NCBI GenBank assembly: GCA_016710635.1
Contig: JADJVL010000008.1
Span: 191,258 to 255,257, forward strand
Direction of reading: 5' to 3'
Length of the DNA: 64,000 nt
Source: Holophagaceae bacterium
Lineage (GTDB): Bacteria; Acidobacteriota; Holophagae; Holophagales; Holophagaceae
Positions 26,233 through 34,592 of the stretch are shown one piece after another. Each line of letters begins with the position of its first letter. Position 1 is the stretch's first letter. The notes below the pieces were generated by a model. That model did not search any database, was not told where the DNA came from, and saw only the letters and a program-made list of their open reading frames with translations. Made by a program: the position numbers and the translations under genes.

Positions 26233-27288
26233 CTAGGCTCCGGGCACTCCGGCCTCCCGGAGCAGGGCCCGGCCGCCTTCGCAGATGCGCCGCGTGCGCT
26301 CGTCGAGGCGCGCCGGCCCCGGCGTCCGTCGGCCAGGCCGGATGAGTTTCGCCGCGGACGCCACCCAGGCCTCGTCGGCCTCCCCATCGATGAAGCGGGC
26401 GAGGCTCCGCACATGGGCCTCGGGCTGGGCCAGCAGCTCCTCGAAGTGGATGTGGAGCACCTGCTCCCGGGGCAGACCCGCCAGCAGCCCCAGGCCGAGG
26501 AGAAGCTGGCTCGACCACATCCCGGCGAACTTGGCGAGGGGCAGGTCGAGGCGCCGGAACACCTCCCCGTCGAAGGCCTCTGGCACGAGGGCGCCATACT
26601 CGCTTTCCAGGAGGCTCGCGGGGCGTTCCGCGGATTCGAAGGGGTCGACGGCGAACAGCCGCACCATCTCCCGCCGCACCAGGGCCAGCCGGAAGGTGCC
26701 GTGCTTCGCCATGGAGGCGCTGCAGTCGGGGCCGTCCCGCCAGACGTGGACCACCTTGGCCTCGGGGAAGGCCTCGAGCAGCGGCCCCAGGTAGGCCAGG
26801 GAGCCGCCGGACCGCTCGATCCAGCGCTCGGCGCCGAAGCGCCGGGCGAGCAGGTCGAAGAGGCGCCGGTAGTGCTCTCCGGCGGGCGCCGGCGACCAGC
26901 CCCGGACCTCGGCGCGGAGCTCGTCCAGCAGATCGTCGCCGAGGCCCGTGAGGTGGGGGAGGCAGACCATGGCCAGGGGCGGGATGCCCGTCTCTCGGGT
27001 GTAGCGGCCGAGGCCCCCGTCGATGGGATAGAGGAATTCGGAGGGTTCCAGGTGGTTCGCCAGGATCACGCCCATGTCCCGACGGGGCTCGCAGAGCAGG
27101 GCCTCGAAGCGTGGCCCGTCGATGGCGCCCGGGGGGAAGATGTCGGGAACCATCGAGCTGAAGACTTCCGACAGGCTCAGCCACCGCGGCTGCGTGGCGA
27201 CGACCTCGGAGAGGGCCGTGGACCCGCATCGGCCGGTGCCGACGATGAGCACCGGCTCCCGGAGCCGCTCCACCTTCGGCTTCGGCAT
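26233..27288 (-). CDS. PAPS-dependent sulfotransferase family protein
   Basis: 351 residues from ATG 27288 (GGAG 11 bases upstream); longer readings run into sequence without coding character. GTGRCGSTAL (17-26) is the 5'-phosphosulfate-binding loop of the Sulfotransfer_3-like family, and ERSGGSLAYL near 170 followed by KVVHVWRDGPD matches the 3'-phosphate-binding region. It would transfer sulfate from PAPS to an unknown acceptor, perhaps a surface glycan or lipid. It lies between the two small secreted paralogs, in the opposite orientation to both. Confidence 0.8.
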   Translation of the reverse strand: MPKPKVERLREPVLIVGTGRCGSTALSEVVATQPRWLSLSEVFSSMVPDIFPPGAIDGPRFEALLCEPRRDMGVILANHLEPSEFLYPIDGGLGRYTRETGIPPLAMVCLPHLTGLGDDLLDELRAEVRGWSPAPAGEHYRRLFDLLARRFGAERWIERSGGSLAYLGPLLEAFPEAKVVHVWRDGPDCSASMAKHGTFRLALVRREMVRLFAVDPFESAERPASLLESEYGALVPEAFDGEVFRRLDLPLAKFAGMWSSQLLLGLGLLAGLPREQVLHIHFEELLAQPEAHVRSLARFIDGEADEAWVASAAKLIRPGRRTPGPARLDERTRRICEGGRALLREAGVPGA

Positions 27289-27472
27289 CAGGCGCGGCAC
27301 TCCGCGGGCTGGTTGCAAGGGGAGCGCCGGGCCCAGGCTGAGGGTGGGGTCTGGTCCATTGCTCCAGCCTGCGGGGCCACGCCGCAATGTCAAGCGCGCG
27401 CAGGCCGGTCCAACGCGCCCCCCTTCGGGAGTGCGGGGTGGAACCAATCCCTGCGGGAAGGCATGGAGGGGA

Positions 27473-27865
27473 ATGCTCCCCCCGGCTCCCGCCGCTATTG
27501 TTTGTCCCGCCGACAGTCCCCAAAGCCCTGGGGGCGCAGCCCAGGCTTTCGAAGCCTGGGTGGCCCGGGAAGCGGCCAAGGGCGTGCCGCTCTGGAACCC
27601 CTGGAAACCCCGGCCCGCGGCGGCCCCTCCCGAGCTCCCCGGGGCCACGGTGGTGGTCTGGGGCGACTACCCGCCCCTGGAGACCGAGACCCAGGAAGTG
27701 CTGCGGCTCACCGTGGCCTGGATCATCGCCAACCGCTTCAACGGCCAGGCCCTGAGCGCGACGCCGGATCCGCCGCAGCATCCCACCGGGAACTGGCTGG
27801 TCTCCCACCCCGGCGGGAACCGGATCCCCGGCGCGGTGCCCCTGGGCTGGAGTCGCCGGCGCTAG
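27473..27865 (+). CDS. Small protein, paralog of 25819-26205
   Basis: 130 residues from ATG 27473, chosen because it is the last ATG before the conserved region; GGAGGG lies 2 bases upstream, which is close. A GTG at 27431 is an alternative. The conserved part is PGATVVVWGDYPPLETETQE, WIIANRFNGQAL, a Trp, SHPGG and VPLGW, parallel to the gene at 25819. The N-terminus lacks a clear signal peptide in this reading. Its stop abuts the stop of the next, convergent gene with no gap. Unknown function. Confidence 0.6.
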   Translation: MLPPAPAAIVCPADSPQSPGGAAQAFEAWVAREAAKGVPLWNPWKPRPAAAPPELPGATVVVWGDYPPLETETQEVLRLTVAWIIANRFNGQALSATPDPPQHPTGNWLVSHPGGNRIPGAVPLGWSRRR

Positions 27866-28207
27866 TCAGGCCTGCGGCTCCATCAGCCGAGGCAGCAGGG
27901 ACGCCGACAGGTCCCGGGCGAGGCGGGCGGCCTCCAGGGCGTGGCCCAGGGCCAGGTCCGCTTCCTGGTCCGGCGCCAGGAGCGCCTCGCACTGCTCCCG
28001 CAGGATGCGCACCTCCCCTCCTGGATCAGGAAGCTGTCGGAGGGCCGCGGCCTCGAAAAGCGCCATGAAGCAGGCCAGGGCATCGCAGGCCGCGGTGATC
28101 CCCGCCGCCTGGTTCCGGTGGTCCGCCTGGAGGGCGTAGGCCGCGGCAAGGAAGCGCAGGCCATCCTCGAAACGGGCCTGGAGGGCGTGGCTGGGACCGG
28201 TGGCCAT
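27866..28207 (-). CDS. Small helical hypothetical protein
   Basis: 113 residues from ATG 28207. It is almost wholly alpha-helical in character (long Ala/Leu/Arg runs such as FEDGLRFLAAAYALQADHRNQAAG). It looks like a four-helix bundle of the HEPN or nucleotidyltransferase-partner type, but the RxxxxH motif of HEPN nucleases is not seen. It is divergent from the secreted protein at 28289 (81-bp gap). No known family is recognised. Confidence 0.5.
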   Translation of the reverse strand: MATGPSHALQARFEDGLRFLAAAYALQADHRNQAAGITAACDALACFMALFEAAALRQLPDPGGEVRILREQCEALLAPDQEADLALGHALEAARLARDLSASLLPRLMEPQA

Positions 28208-28288
28208 GGCTCCATCCAAGCACAGGGCCGGCATTCCTGCACTCAACGCCTGGAATAAGGACGCGTAAGCCTCTTCGGAGACCACCCC

Positions 28289-28957
28289 ATGCGCGTTCTG
28301 CTCGGCCTGCTGGCCGCCACGGCCATCCTGCACGCGGACGCCGCGTCCGACCTCAAGTCCGCCCTCCGGGGCCTCGCCTCCAAGCAAGCGGTCCGTTTGA
28401 AGGTGGTCCAGAAGGGCTGGGACGAGGAGGAAGGAAAACGGGAGGCCTTCGAGGAGACCTTCGTGGTCGCGGACGGGCCCGAGGGGGTGCGCGTCTCCGA
28501 TGGCAAGGCCCGGACCAGCCCGCGGGTCAAGGGCCATCGCGGCGACGGGACGCGAACCTTCGTGCGGGCCCAGGAGGCCCTGCTCGAGGATCTGGCGGAG
28601 GCAAAGCTGCTGGAGGACAAGGCGGACACCCTGGAAGGCAGACCCGTGCGCCGGCTGCGGTTCGCCGTGGATCCCGACCTGTCCGACGAGGACCGGGCAC
28701 ACCTGAAGCGCGCCGTGTCCGAGTGCACGGTCTGGATCGGCGCGGACGGCCTCCCCGTAGCCTGGCAGCGGAACCTGGACCTCAAGGTGCGGGTACTGCT
28801 GGTGGTCTCCATGGACTTGAAGCTCGACCTGCGGCGGACCTTCCAGCGGCACCAGGACCGCCTGGTCGTGATCTCGGAGACCGTCGCCGTGAAGGGACAG
28901 GCCATGGGCCATCCCTTCGCCGCGGAAAGCCGCTCCGTGGGCCGCCTGGAGCCCTGA
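28289..28957 (+). CDS. Secreted protein, paralog of 30407-31153
   Basis: 222 residues with a signal peptide (MRVLLGLLAATAILHADA). DLKSALRGLASKQAVRLKV begins the mature protein. RPVRRLRFAVDPDLSDEDRAHLKRA, VWIGADGLPVAW and FQRHQDRLVVISE line up with the protein at 30407, so the two are paralogs. The beta-rich pattern with an amphipathic start resembles periplasmic lipid-carrier-like or LolA-like folds, but this is only a resemblance. They flank purF on both sides. GGAG lies upstream of the ATG. Confidence 0.75.
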   Translation: MRVLLGLLAATAILHADAASDLKSALRGLASKQAVRLKVVQKGWDEEEGKREAFEETFVVADGPEGVRVSDGKARTSPRVKGHRGDGTRTFVRAQEALLEDLAEAKLLEDKADTLEGRPVRRLRFAVDPDLSDEDRAHLKRAVSECTVWIGADGLPVAWQRNLDLKVRVLLVVSMDLKLDLRRTFQRHQDRLVVISETVAVKGQAMGHPFAAESRSVGRLEP

Positions 28958-28966
28958 GCCCGCCGT

Positions 28967-30343
28967 TCAGCAGACCCCTTTGGCCTCCGGCGCGACGGCG
29001 TACTCGCCGGTGAAGCAGGCGTAGCAGAAGCCCTGCCCGCCCTGCCCGTCCCGCACCGCCGCCTGGAGGTCCTCCAGGGTGAGATAGCCCAGGCTGTCGG
29101 CTTCGATGAAGGCGCGGATGGCCTCGTTGTCCCGGGAGCTGGCGATGAGCTGCTCGCGGCTGGGGGTGTCGATGCCGTAGAAGCAGCTGTGGGTCGTGGG
29201 CGGGCTGGAGATGCGCATGTGCACCTCTTTGGCGCCGGCGGCCCGCACCATCTCCACGATCTTGCGCGAGGTGGTGCCCCGCACGATGGAATCGTCCACC
29301 AGCACCACGCGCTTGCCGTTGAGCAGGTCCCGCACCGGGTTCAGCTTCACCTTCACGCCGAAGGAGCGGATGCTCTGCTTCGGCTCGATGAAGGTGCGGC
29401 CCACGTAGTGGTTGCGGATCATGCCGAAGTCGAAGGGGATGCCGCTGGCCTCCGCGTAGCCCAGGGCCGCGCTGACGCCGCTGTCGGGCACGGGCACGAT
29501 GAGGTCCGCCTCCACGGGATGGCGCTGCGCCAGCAGCCGCCCCATCTCCCGCCGGGTGCCCATGACGCTGCGGCTGAACACATTCGAATCGGGCCGCGCG
29601 AAGTACACGTGCTCGAAGACGCAGGGCTTGGCGACGACCTTCTCCCGGGGAAAGCGGGACTGGACCTCGCGGCCCTTCACGATCACCACCTCGCCCGGCT
29701 CGACCTCCCGCAGGTAGTCCGCCCCCACGAGATCGAAGCCGCAGGTCTCGGAGGAGAAGGCGAAGCCTTCGCCCAGGCGGCCCATGGCCAGGGGCCGGAA
29801 GCCGTGGGGATCCCGGGCGGCGAGGAGGGCGTCCTGGGTGAGGATCAGCAGGGAGAAGGCGCCTTCGCAGAGCTTCAGGGCCTCCACCACGGCGTCCTCC
29901 ACCGTCCCGGCGTCGGCGCGGTTGATGAGGGCCAGGATGACTTCGCTGTCGCTGGGGCTGGTGAAGGTGTGGCCCTCGGCGATGAGGCGGTCCCGCAGGG
30001 CGGCGGTGTTGGTCAGGTTGCCGTTGTGGCACAGGGCCACCTGCCCGAAGCGGCCGTGGATCAGGAAGGGATGGGCGGCGGAGGCGACGTTCCCCCCCGT
30101 CGTGCTGTAGCGCGTATGCCCGATGGCGGCGTCCCCGGGCAGGGAATCCAGCACCGGCTGGCTGAAGATGTCCGCCACGTAGCCCTGGGCCTTGTGGAGG
30201 TGCAGACCGTGGCCATCCCGGGAACAGATGCCCGCGGCCTCCTGGCCGCGGTGCTGCAGGGCGTAGAGGCCGAGGTAGGTCTGGCGGGAGGCTTCGAAGA
30301 GCTCCGTGACGCCGAAGACTCCGCATTCGTCCTTGAAGGGCAT
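28967..30343 (-). CDS. purF: Amidophosphoribosyltransferase
   Basis: 458 residues. PurF catalyses the first step of purine synthesis, PRPP plus glutamine to phosphoribosylamine. A six-residue propeptide precedes Cys7 of DECGVFG, the glutaminase nucleophile. IGHTRYSTTG and CHNGNLTN are the glutamine-binding motifs, and VVLVDDSIVRGTTS is the PRPP loop. Cysteines in AKPCVFE, THSCFYG and FCYACFTGE match the four 4Fe-4S ligands of the Bacillus-type enzyme, so it is probably an oxygen-sensitive, cluster-containing form. It is transcribed alone, between two secreted paralogs in the opposite direction. Confidence 0.97.
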   Translation of the reverse strand: MPFKDECGVFGVTELFEASRQTYLGLYALQHRGQEAAGICSRDGHGLHLHKAQGYVADIFSQPVLDSLPGDAAIGHTRYSTTGGNVASAAHPFLIHGRFGQVALCHNGNLTNTAALRDRLIAEGHTFTSPSDSEVILALINRADAGTVEDAVVEALKLCEGAFSLLILTQDALLAARDPHGFRPLAMGRLGEGFAFSSETCGFDLVGADYLREVEPGEVVIVKGREVQSRFPREKVVAKPCVFEHVYFARPDSNVFSRSVMGTRREMGRLLAQRHPVEADLIVPVPDSGVSAALGYAEASGIPFDFGMIRNHYVGRTFIEPKQSIRSFGVKVKLNPVRDLLNGKRVVLVDDSIVRGTTSRKIVEMVRAAGAKEVHMRISSPPTTHSCFYGIDTPSREQLIASSRDNEAIRAFIEADSLGYLTLEDLQAAVRDGQGGQGFCYACFTGEYAVAPEAKGVC

Positions 30344-30406
30344 GGCGCCTCCGAATCGTCCAGTTTATCCCTTTCGGAGGCGGCCTTCCATTTGCCATGC
30401 TTCGCC

Positions 30407-31153
30407 ATGGCCCTGCACCGGATTGCCCTCGCCCTGCTCCTCTCCGCCTCCGCGGCGCGGGCCGACGGACTCGGTGATCTGAAGGCCGCCCTGCAGCGGC
30501 TGGCGGGCAACGATCCGGTGAAAGGCACGATGGACGTGCGCCTCACCCGCCAGACCGTCGAGGACAAGAAGCCCGTGACCTACCGGGGCCATGCCACCTT
30601 CAGCGTGGAGGACGGCCCGAAGGGGCTGAAGCTCGCCTTCGCCAAGGAGGACCTGCTGTTGGCCGCCGGGGAAGGCCGGGCCCAGATGGCCAACCCGGAA
30701 AAGGCCTCGCCCCACCGCCTGGGCCTGCGGGAGGCCGATGCCCTGGACGTGGCGGACCTGGTGAACCACGCCGACCCCCTGGCCCGCTACCTCGAAAAGG
30801 CGGTCCTGGTGGAGGAGCGCCGGGAAGCCTGGAAGGGTCGGCCCGCACGGGTGATCGTCCTCCGGGTGGATCCGCCCCTGCCCCAGAGCCAGCGGCGGCA
30901 TCTGAAGAAGGTCGACGTGAACGCCCGCATCTGGATCGGCGAGGACGGCGCCCCCCTGGCCCTGAGCTACCAGGCCACCTACAGCGGCAGCCGCTTCTTC
31001 ATCTCCTTCAAGGGGAGCATCCAGGAGGAGCGCCGCTTTGCGGTGCAGGGGGACCGGCTGGTGGTGCTCAGCCGCGCCCTCGAGGAGTCGGCCTCGGGCT
31101 TCACCTTCTCCTACTCGAACCAGCGCACCGCCACCTTCACCCCGGAGAAGTAG
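30407..31153 (+). CDS. Secreted protein, paralog of 28289-28957
   Basis: 248 residues from ATG 30407; the nearest GGAGG is 25 bases upstream, so the start is a little uncertain, but MALHRIALALLLSASAARA is a clear signal peptide. The mature part begins DLKAALQRLAGNDPVKGTM and shares RPARVIVLRVDPPLPQSQ, RHLKKV, IWIGEDGAPLAL and RFAVQGDRLVVLS with the protein at 28289. It overlaps the convergent gene at 31137 by 17 bp. The function is unknown. Confidence 0.75.
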   Translation: MALHRIALALLLSASAARADGLGDLKAALQRLAGNDPVKGTMDVRLTRQTVEDKKPVTYRGHATFSVEDGPKGLKLAFAKEDLLLAAGEGRAQMANPEKASPHRLGLREADALDVADLVNHADPLARYLEKAVLVEERREAWKGRPARVIVLRVDPPLPQSQRRHLKKVDVNARIWIGEDGAPLALSYQATYSGSRFFISFKGSIQEERRFAVQGDRLVVLSRALEESASGFTFSYSNQRTATFTPEK

Positions 31154-31811
31154 GACCCGCCTCCGGCTCCTTCAGGTCCTCCTCCTCGGATCCGGGGACT
31201 TCCAGGGGTTCCGCCTCGCCATCGGCCCAGCGCTTCAGGGTCGTGAGCAGGGAGGTGCCGTTCTCCGGCGGCGCGGGCCGGTTCGGCAGGTTCACCGCCT
31301 CCAGGTGCAGTTCCACGCTCTCCACATCCCCGCGATCGAAACGGGCGCTGAGGTCGCAGAGCACCAGCTCCTTGGGCGCGATCTCCACCAGGTACGCGAA
31401 GGCCTTCACGCCCTTGGGCACGGCGACCTTCCAGACCGGACAGGCCCGGCCCTGGAAGCGCAGAGCGTAGCCTTCCGGCGCCGTGTGGGGGGAAGGTCCC
31501 GAGAAGAAGAGCAGCCGCTCGGCCCGCGCCAGCAGAGGCGCCTGGGCGTAGGGCGTGCCTTCGCCGCGCTCGGCTTCCAGCCGCCAGCCGCCGAGACGGC
31601 GCTTCTTCACCTTGTTCACGGAGGTCGTGGGCGGCGTGGGCAGCAGCAGGAAGTTGGCTTCCTGCATGGGCTCGCCCTTGAGCTTCAGGAGGATGCGGTA
31701 GCGCAGGCCCGTCCGGGTTAGGGGCCGGACCTTCCCCACGCTTTCCGCTCCGGGGAGCAGGGCGGGAAAAAGGCACAGCAGGGCGGGAATCCGTAGCGCG
31801 GGAGAAGGCAT
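31137..31811 (-). CDS. Hypothetical secreted protein
   Basis: 224 residues from ATG 31811, giving a signal peptide (LRIPALLCLFPALLPGA). Longer readings to 31880 would overlap the divergent phosphatase start. The mature protein is basic with mixed beta content (YRILLKLKGEPMQEANFLLLP; VELHLEAVNLPNR). The C-terminus is acidic and Pro-rich. No family is recognised. It is divergent from the HAD gene by only 16 bp, so the shared promoter space must overlap coding sequence. Confidence 0.6.
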   Translation of the reverse strand: MPSPALRIPALLCLFPALLPGAESVGKVRPLTRTGLRYRILLKLKGEPMQEANFLLLPTPPTTSVNKVKKRRLGGWRLEAERGEGTPYAQAPLLARAERLLFFSGPSPHTAPEGYALRFQGRACPVWKVAVPKGVKAFAYLVEIAPKELVLCDLSARFDRGDVESVELHLEAVNLPNRPAPPENGTSLLTTLKRWADGEAEPLEVPGSEEEDLKEPEAGPTSPG

Positions 31812-31827
31812 CGGGACCCAGCATGCC

Positions 31828-32487
31828 ATGTACGATTCGAGCATGCCCCTCTGCTTCGACCTCGATGGCACCCTCGGCACCTTCGGCGGCGGCTACGCGC
31901 TCCTGCGGGAGGCCCTCGGAGAGCTGTGGGGCGCGGCGCCGACGCGGGAGGAGCTGCGGGCCTGCGCGGGCAGCACGGACTGGGAGATCGTGGACGAGCT
32001 GCACCGCCAGCGGTTCCGCGCGCCCCTGCCGTTGGAGGCCTACGCGGCCTTCGAGGACGCCTGCCTCGCGCGCTTCGAAGCGGCCTTCCATCCCGAGGTC
32101 CAGGCCCCCGTGGCCTTCGCGGGCATCCTGGAAGGCCTGCACCTGCTCCTCGAGCGCGGGCACAGGGTCTGGCTGGTGAGCGGCAACACGCCCCGGACGC
32201 TCGTCTACAAGGCGGAGCGCCTGGGCATCGACGCCCGCATCCCGCGCCTGGGCAGCCTCCCGGGCCTGAGCCGCGCGGGACTCATCGCCCGCGCCCTCGA
32301 AGGCTGCGCCGGTCCCCATCTCTACGTGGGGGACCGCCCCCACGACCAGGCAGCCGCCACCCAGGCCGGCGTGCCCTTCCTCGCCATCGGGGCGGCGGTG
32401 CCCGGGCCCCATCCCGCCCTGGGCGTCGAGGTCGAGGCGGCGCGGCTGCTGGAGGCCGTGGAGGCGCTGGTGCGGCCGAGCCGGTGA
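31828..32487 (+). CDS. HAD-family phosphatase (Gph-like)
   Basis: 219 residues from ATG 31828; ATG 31843 is possible and neither has a clear ribosome site. Motif I is FDLDGTL, motif II VWLVSGN, motif III is a lysine in VYKAERLG, and motif IV YVGDRPHDQAAATQAG. The cap region between I and II suits the phosphoglycolate-phosphatase-like subgroup. The substrate cannot be told from sequence. It is followed 4 bp after its stop by the convergent Sel1-repeat gene. Confidence 0.8.
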   Translation: MYDSSMPLCFDLDGTLGTFGGGYALLREALGELWGAAPTREELRACAGSTDWEIVDELHRQRFRAPLPLEAYAAFEDACLARFEAAFHPEVQAPVAFAGILEGLHLLLERGHRVWLVSGNTPRTLVYKAERLGIDARIPRLGSLPGLSRAGLIARALEGCAGPHLYVGDRPHDQAAATQAGVPFLAIGAAVPGPHPALGVEVEAARLLEAVEALVRPSR

Positions 32488-32491
32488 CGCT

Positions 32492-33688
32492 TCAGGGCGC
32501 CCCGGCGCCCCGCGGCGAAGTCTTTGAGCTCCGCTCAAGCCAGACCCGCGCCTTCTCCTCGTCCCGGAGGCCGCCCTCGCCGCAGCGCAGCATCTCCGCC
32601 AGCAGCAGCATGGACGGGGCGTGCCCCGCCTCGGCGGCCCGGGCGAACCAGACCCGCGCGGCCAGCGCATCCAGGGCGAGGCCGCGGGCGCCGCGCCGGT
32701 AGGCCTGGGCCAGGTCGTGGGCCGCCTGCGCGTCCCCGGCTTCGGCGCGGGTCATCAGCCGGTGCACGGCGAGCTCCCGCTTCGGGGAACGCGCCTCCCG
32801 CCAGATCCAGGACACCATGAGGAGGATCGCCAGCCCCAGGCCCGCAGGAAGCCAGAGCGGAGCGGTCCGGTCCGCGCCCGGCGTCGCCAGGGAGCTCCCG
32901 AAGGTATAGATGATCCAGGCGGGCGCCACGATGAAGGTGAGCAGCGCAAGCAGGATGGCCAGGACGAAGAGGAGCCAGAACAGCCCCTGGAACCAGACCT
33001 GCTTCGACTTCCGCGAGAACCACGCCTCGAGCCGTTCATCCAGCTCGGCCCCCCGGCCCGGCACCGCCGCCCCCTCAGCCTCGCCGCGACCACCCAGGGC
33101 CGCGCTGTGGCGGGGCTCCGGGTCGGTCCCGGCGGCAAAGCGTTTCGCGTCCCAGGCCTGGGCCTCCTCCGCGTCGGCGGGCGTCAGGGTCGTCCGCAAC
33201 TCGGCCGCGAGCTTCGCCATGCAGGCGCCCGATCCGGCCTGGGCGCCCCGGCGCAGCCAGGCAAGGGCCGCGTTGCGGTCCGGCGCCCCGGCCGCGCCCC
33301 AGTCGAGGGCCATGGCCAGCCAGTACATCGCGTCCGGCTGCCCCCGTTCGGCGGCCTGCCGGAACCACTTCACCGCGCCCTCCCGTCCCGCCGCTCCGAG
33401 GCCGCCCTCCCACAGGAGCAGGCCCTGCTCCAGCAGGCCTTCCGGATCGCCGGTCCGGACGGCCTCTTCGATGAAGGCCCTGGCCATGAAGCCGTGATGG
33501 GCCGACCTGGCCCAGGCGATCCAGGCCACCGCGGGTCTCGGATGGAAGAGGACGCGGACCTTGCGCAGGCCCAGCTCCATGAAGCCGAGGACCGCTGACC
33601 GGGAAGCCGCGCTCCAGAGGAGGCTGATGATGAGGACCGGCAGGGCGAGGGCCAGGAGGGCGAGGGCAGTGTTGTAGAGGCAGGACAT
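32492..33688 (-). CDS. Membrane protein with Sel1-type repeats
   Basis: 398 residues from ATG 33688; other starts further inside are possible because the divergent sulfurtransferase starts 16 bp away. An N-terminal transmembrane helix (LYNTALALLALALPVLIISLLW) is followed by Sel1-like units such as GAVKWFRQAAERGQPDAMYWLAMAL near 110. Two more transmembrane helices lie near 250-310 (LFWLLFVLAILLALLTFIVAPAWIIY and a second). Further Sel1 units are at the C-terminus (ARVWFARAAEAGHAPSMLLLAEML). Sel1 proteins serve as scaffolds in signalling or envelope processes. Confidence 0.75.
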   Translation of the reverse strand: MSCLYNTALALLALALPVLIISLLWSAASRSAVLGFMELGLRKVRVLFHPRPAVAWIAWARSAHHGFMARAFIEEAVRTGDPEGLLEQGLLLWEGGLGAAGREGAVKWFRQAAERGQPDAMYWLAMALDWGAAGAPDRNAALAWLRRGAQAGSGACMAKLAAELRTTLTPADAEEAQAWDAKRFAAGTDPEPRHSAALGGRGEAEGAAVPGRGAELDERLEAWFSRKSKQVWFQGLFWLLFVLAILLALLTFIVAPAWIIYTFGSSLATPGADRTAPLWLPAGLGLAILLMVSWIWREARSPKRELAVHRLMTRAEAGDAQAAHDLAQAYRRGARGLALDALAARVWFARAAEAGHAPSMLLLAEMLRCGEGGLRDEEKARVWLERSSKTSPRGAGAP

Positions 33689-33704
33689 GCGGCACCATGG
33701 TGGC

Positions 33705-34556
33705 ATGTCCGCACCGATCCTGGCCGCCGCCGAACTCCTCGAAGACCTCCAGGCCTTCATCCTGCTGGACGCGCGTCCGCGGGAGGAATACCTGGCGGGG
33801 CACCTGCCCGGCGCCCGGCACGCGGACCTGGAACGGGACCTCAGCGCGGCTTCCAGGGAAGGCCACGATCCCGCCCGGGGCGGGCGGCATCCCCTGCCCT
33901 CCCTGCGGGAATTCTGCGCCACCGTGGGCGCGTGGGGCATCGACGACAAGTCCCGGGTCGTCGTCTACGACGGCGCCGGCGGCGCCAACGCCGCGGCGCG
34001 GGCCTGGTGGATGCTGCGCTCCCTCGGCCTGCCCGCCGTGCAGGTGCTGGACGGCGGCCTGCAGGCCGCCCTGGCCGCCGGGCTCCATACCACCGTGGAG
34101 GTGCCGGTCTTCCAGGACCAGGAGCCCTGCCCTGCGCCGCGCTGGCAGTCCACGGTGGTGGAACTCGACATCGTGGAAAAGCTCGCGCAGCACCCGGCCT
34201 GGAAGGTCCTGGACGTGCGCTCCGGCGAACGCTTCCGGGGAGAGACCGAACCCTTCGATCCCGCCGCCGGCCACATTCCCGGCGCGCGCAACCTGCCCTA
34301 CGGGGAGAACCTCGAGGAGGACTGTCGCTTCAAGTCCCGGGAGGCGTTGCAGGCCCTCTATGGCGGATTGATGGACGGTCTCCGCCCGGATCACCTGGTG
34401 GTGCACTGCGGCAGCGGAGTCACCGCCTGCCACACCCTGCTGGCCCTGGAGCACGCGGGCTTCCACGGCCCCGACGGCAGCGCGCCGGCCCTCTTCGTGG
34501 GGAGCTGGAGCGAGTGGTGCCGGAGCGGAAAGGCCCAGGCCCAGGGCCCGGGCTGA
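33705..34556 (+). CDS. sseA: Sulfurtransferase with two rhodanese domains (SseA-like)
   Basis: 283 residues from ATG 33705. The inactive N-terminal rhodanese domain has DARPREEYLAGHLPGARHAD, and the active C-terminal domain has LDVRSGERFRGETEPFDPAAGHIPGARNLP. The catalytic loop is HCGSGVTACHT. CGSGVTA is the loop of 3-mercaptopyruvate sulfurtransferases, as distinct from CRKGVTA of thiosulfate sulfurtransferases. It moves sulfane sulfur from 3-mercaptopyruvate to thiol or cyanide acceptors. It probably forms no operon; the MFS gene follows after 36 bp in the same direction. Confidence 0.88.
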   Translation: MSAPILAAAELLEDLQAFILLDARPREEYLAGHLPGARHADLERDLSAASREGHDPARGGRHPLPSLREFCATVGAWGIDDKSRVVVYDGAGGANAAARAWWMLRSLGLPAVQVLDGGLQAALAAGLHTTVEVPVFQDQEPCPAPRWQSTVVELDIVEKLAQHPAWKVLDVRSGERFRGETEPFDPAAGHIPGARNLPYGENLEEDCRFKSREALQALYGGLMDGLRPDHLVVHCGSGVTACHTLLALEHAGFHGPDGSAPALFVGSWSEWCRSGKAQAQGPG

Positions 34557-34592
34557 CGAAACGGCAAGGGGCGGCGGGAAACGCCAACCCCT

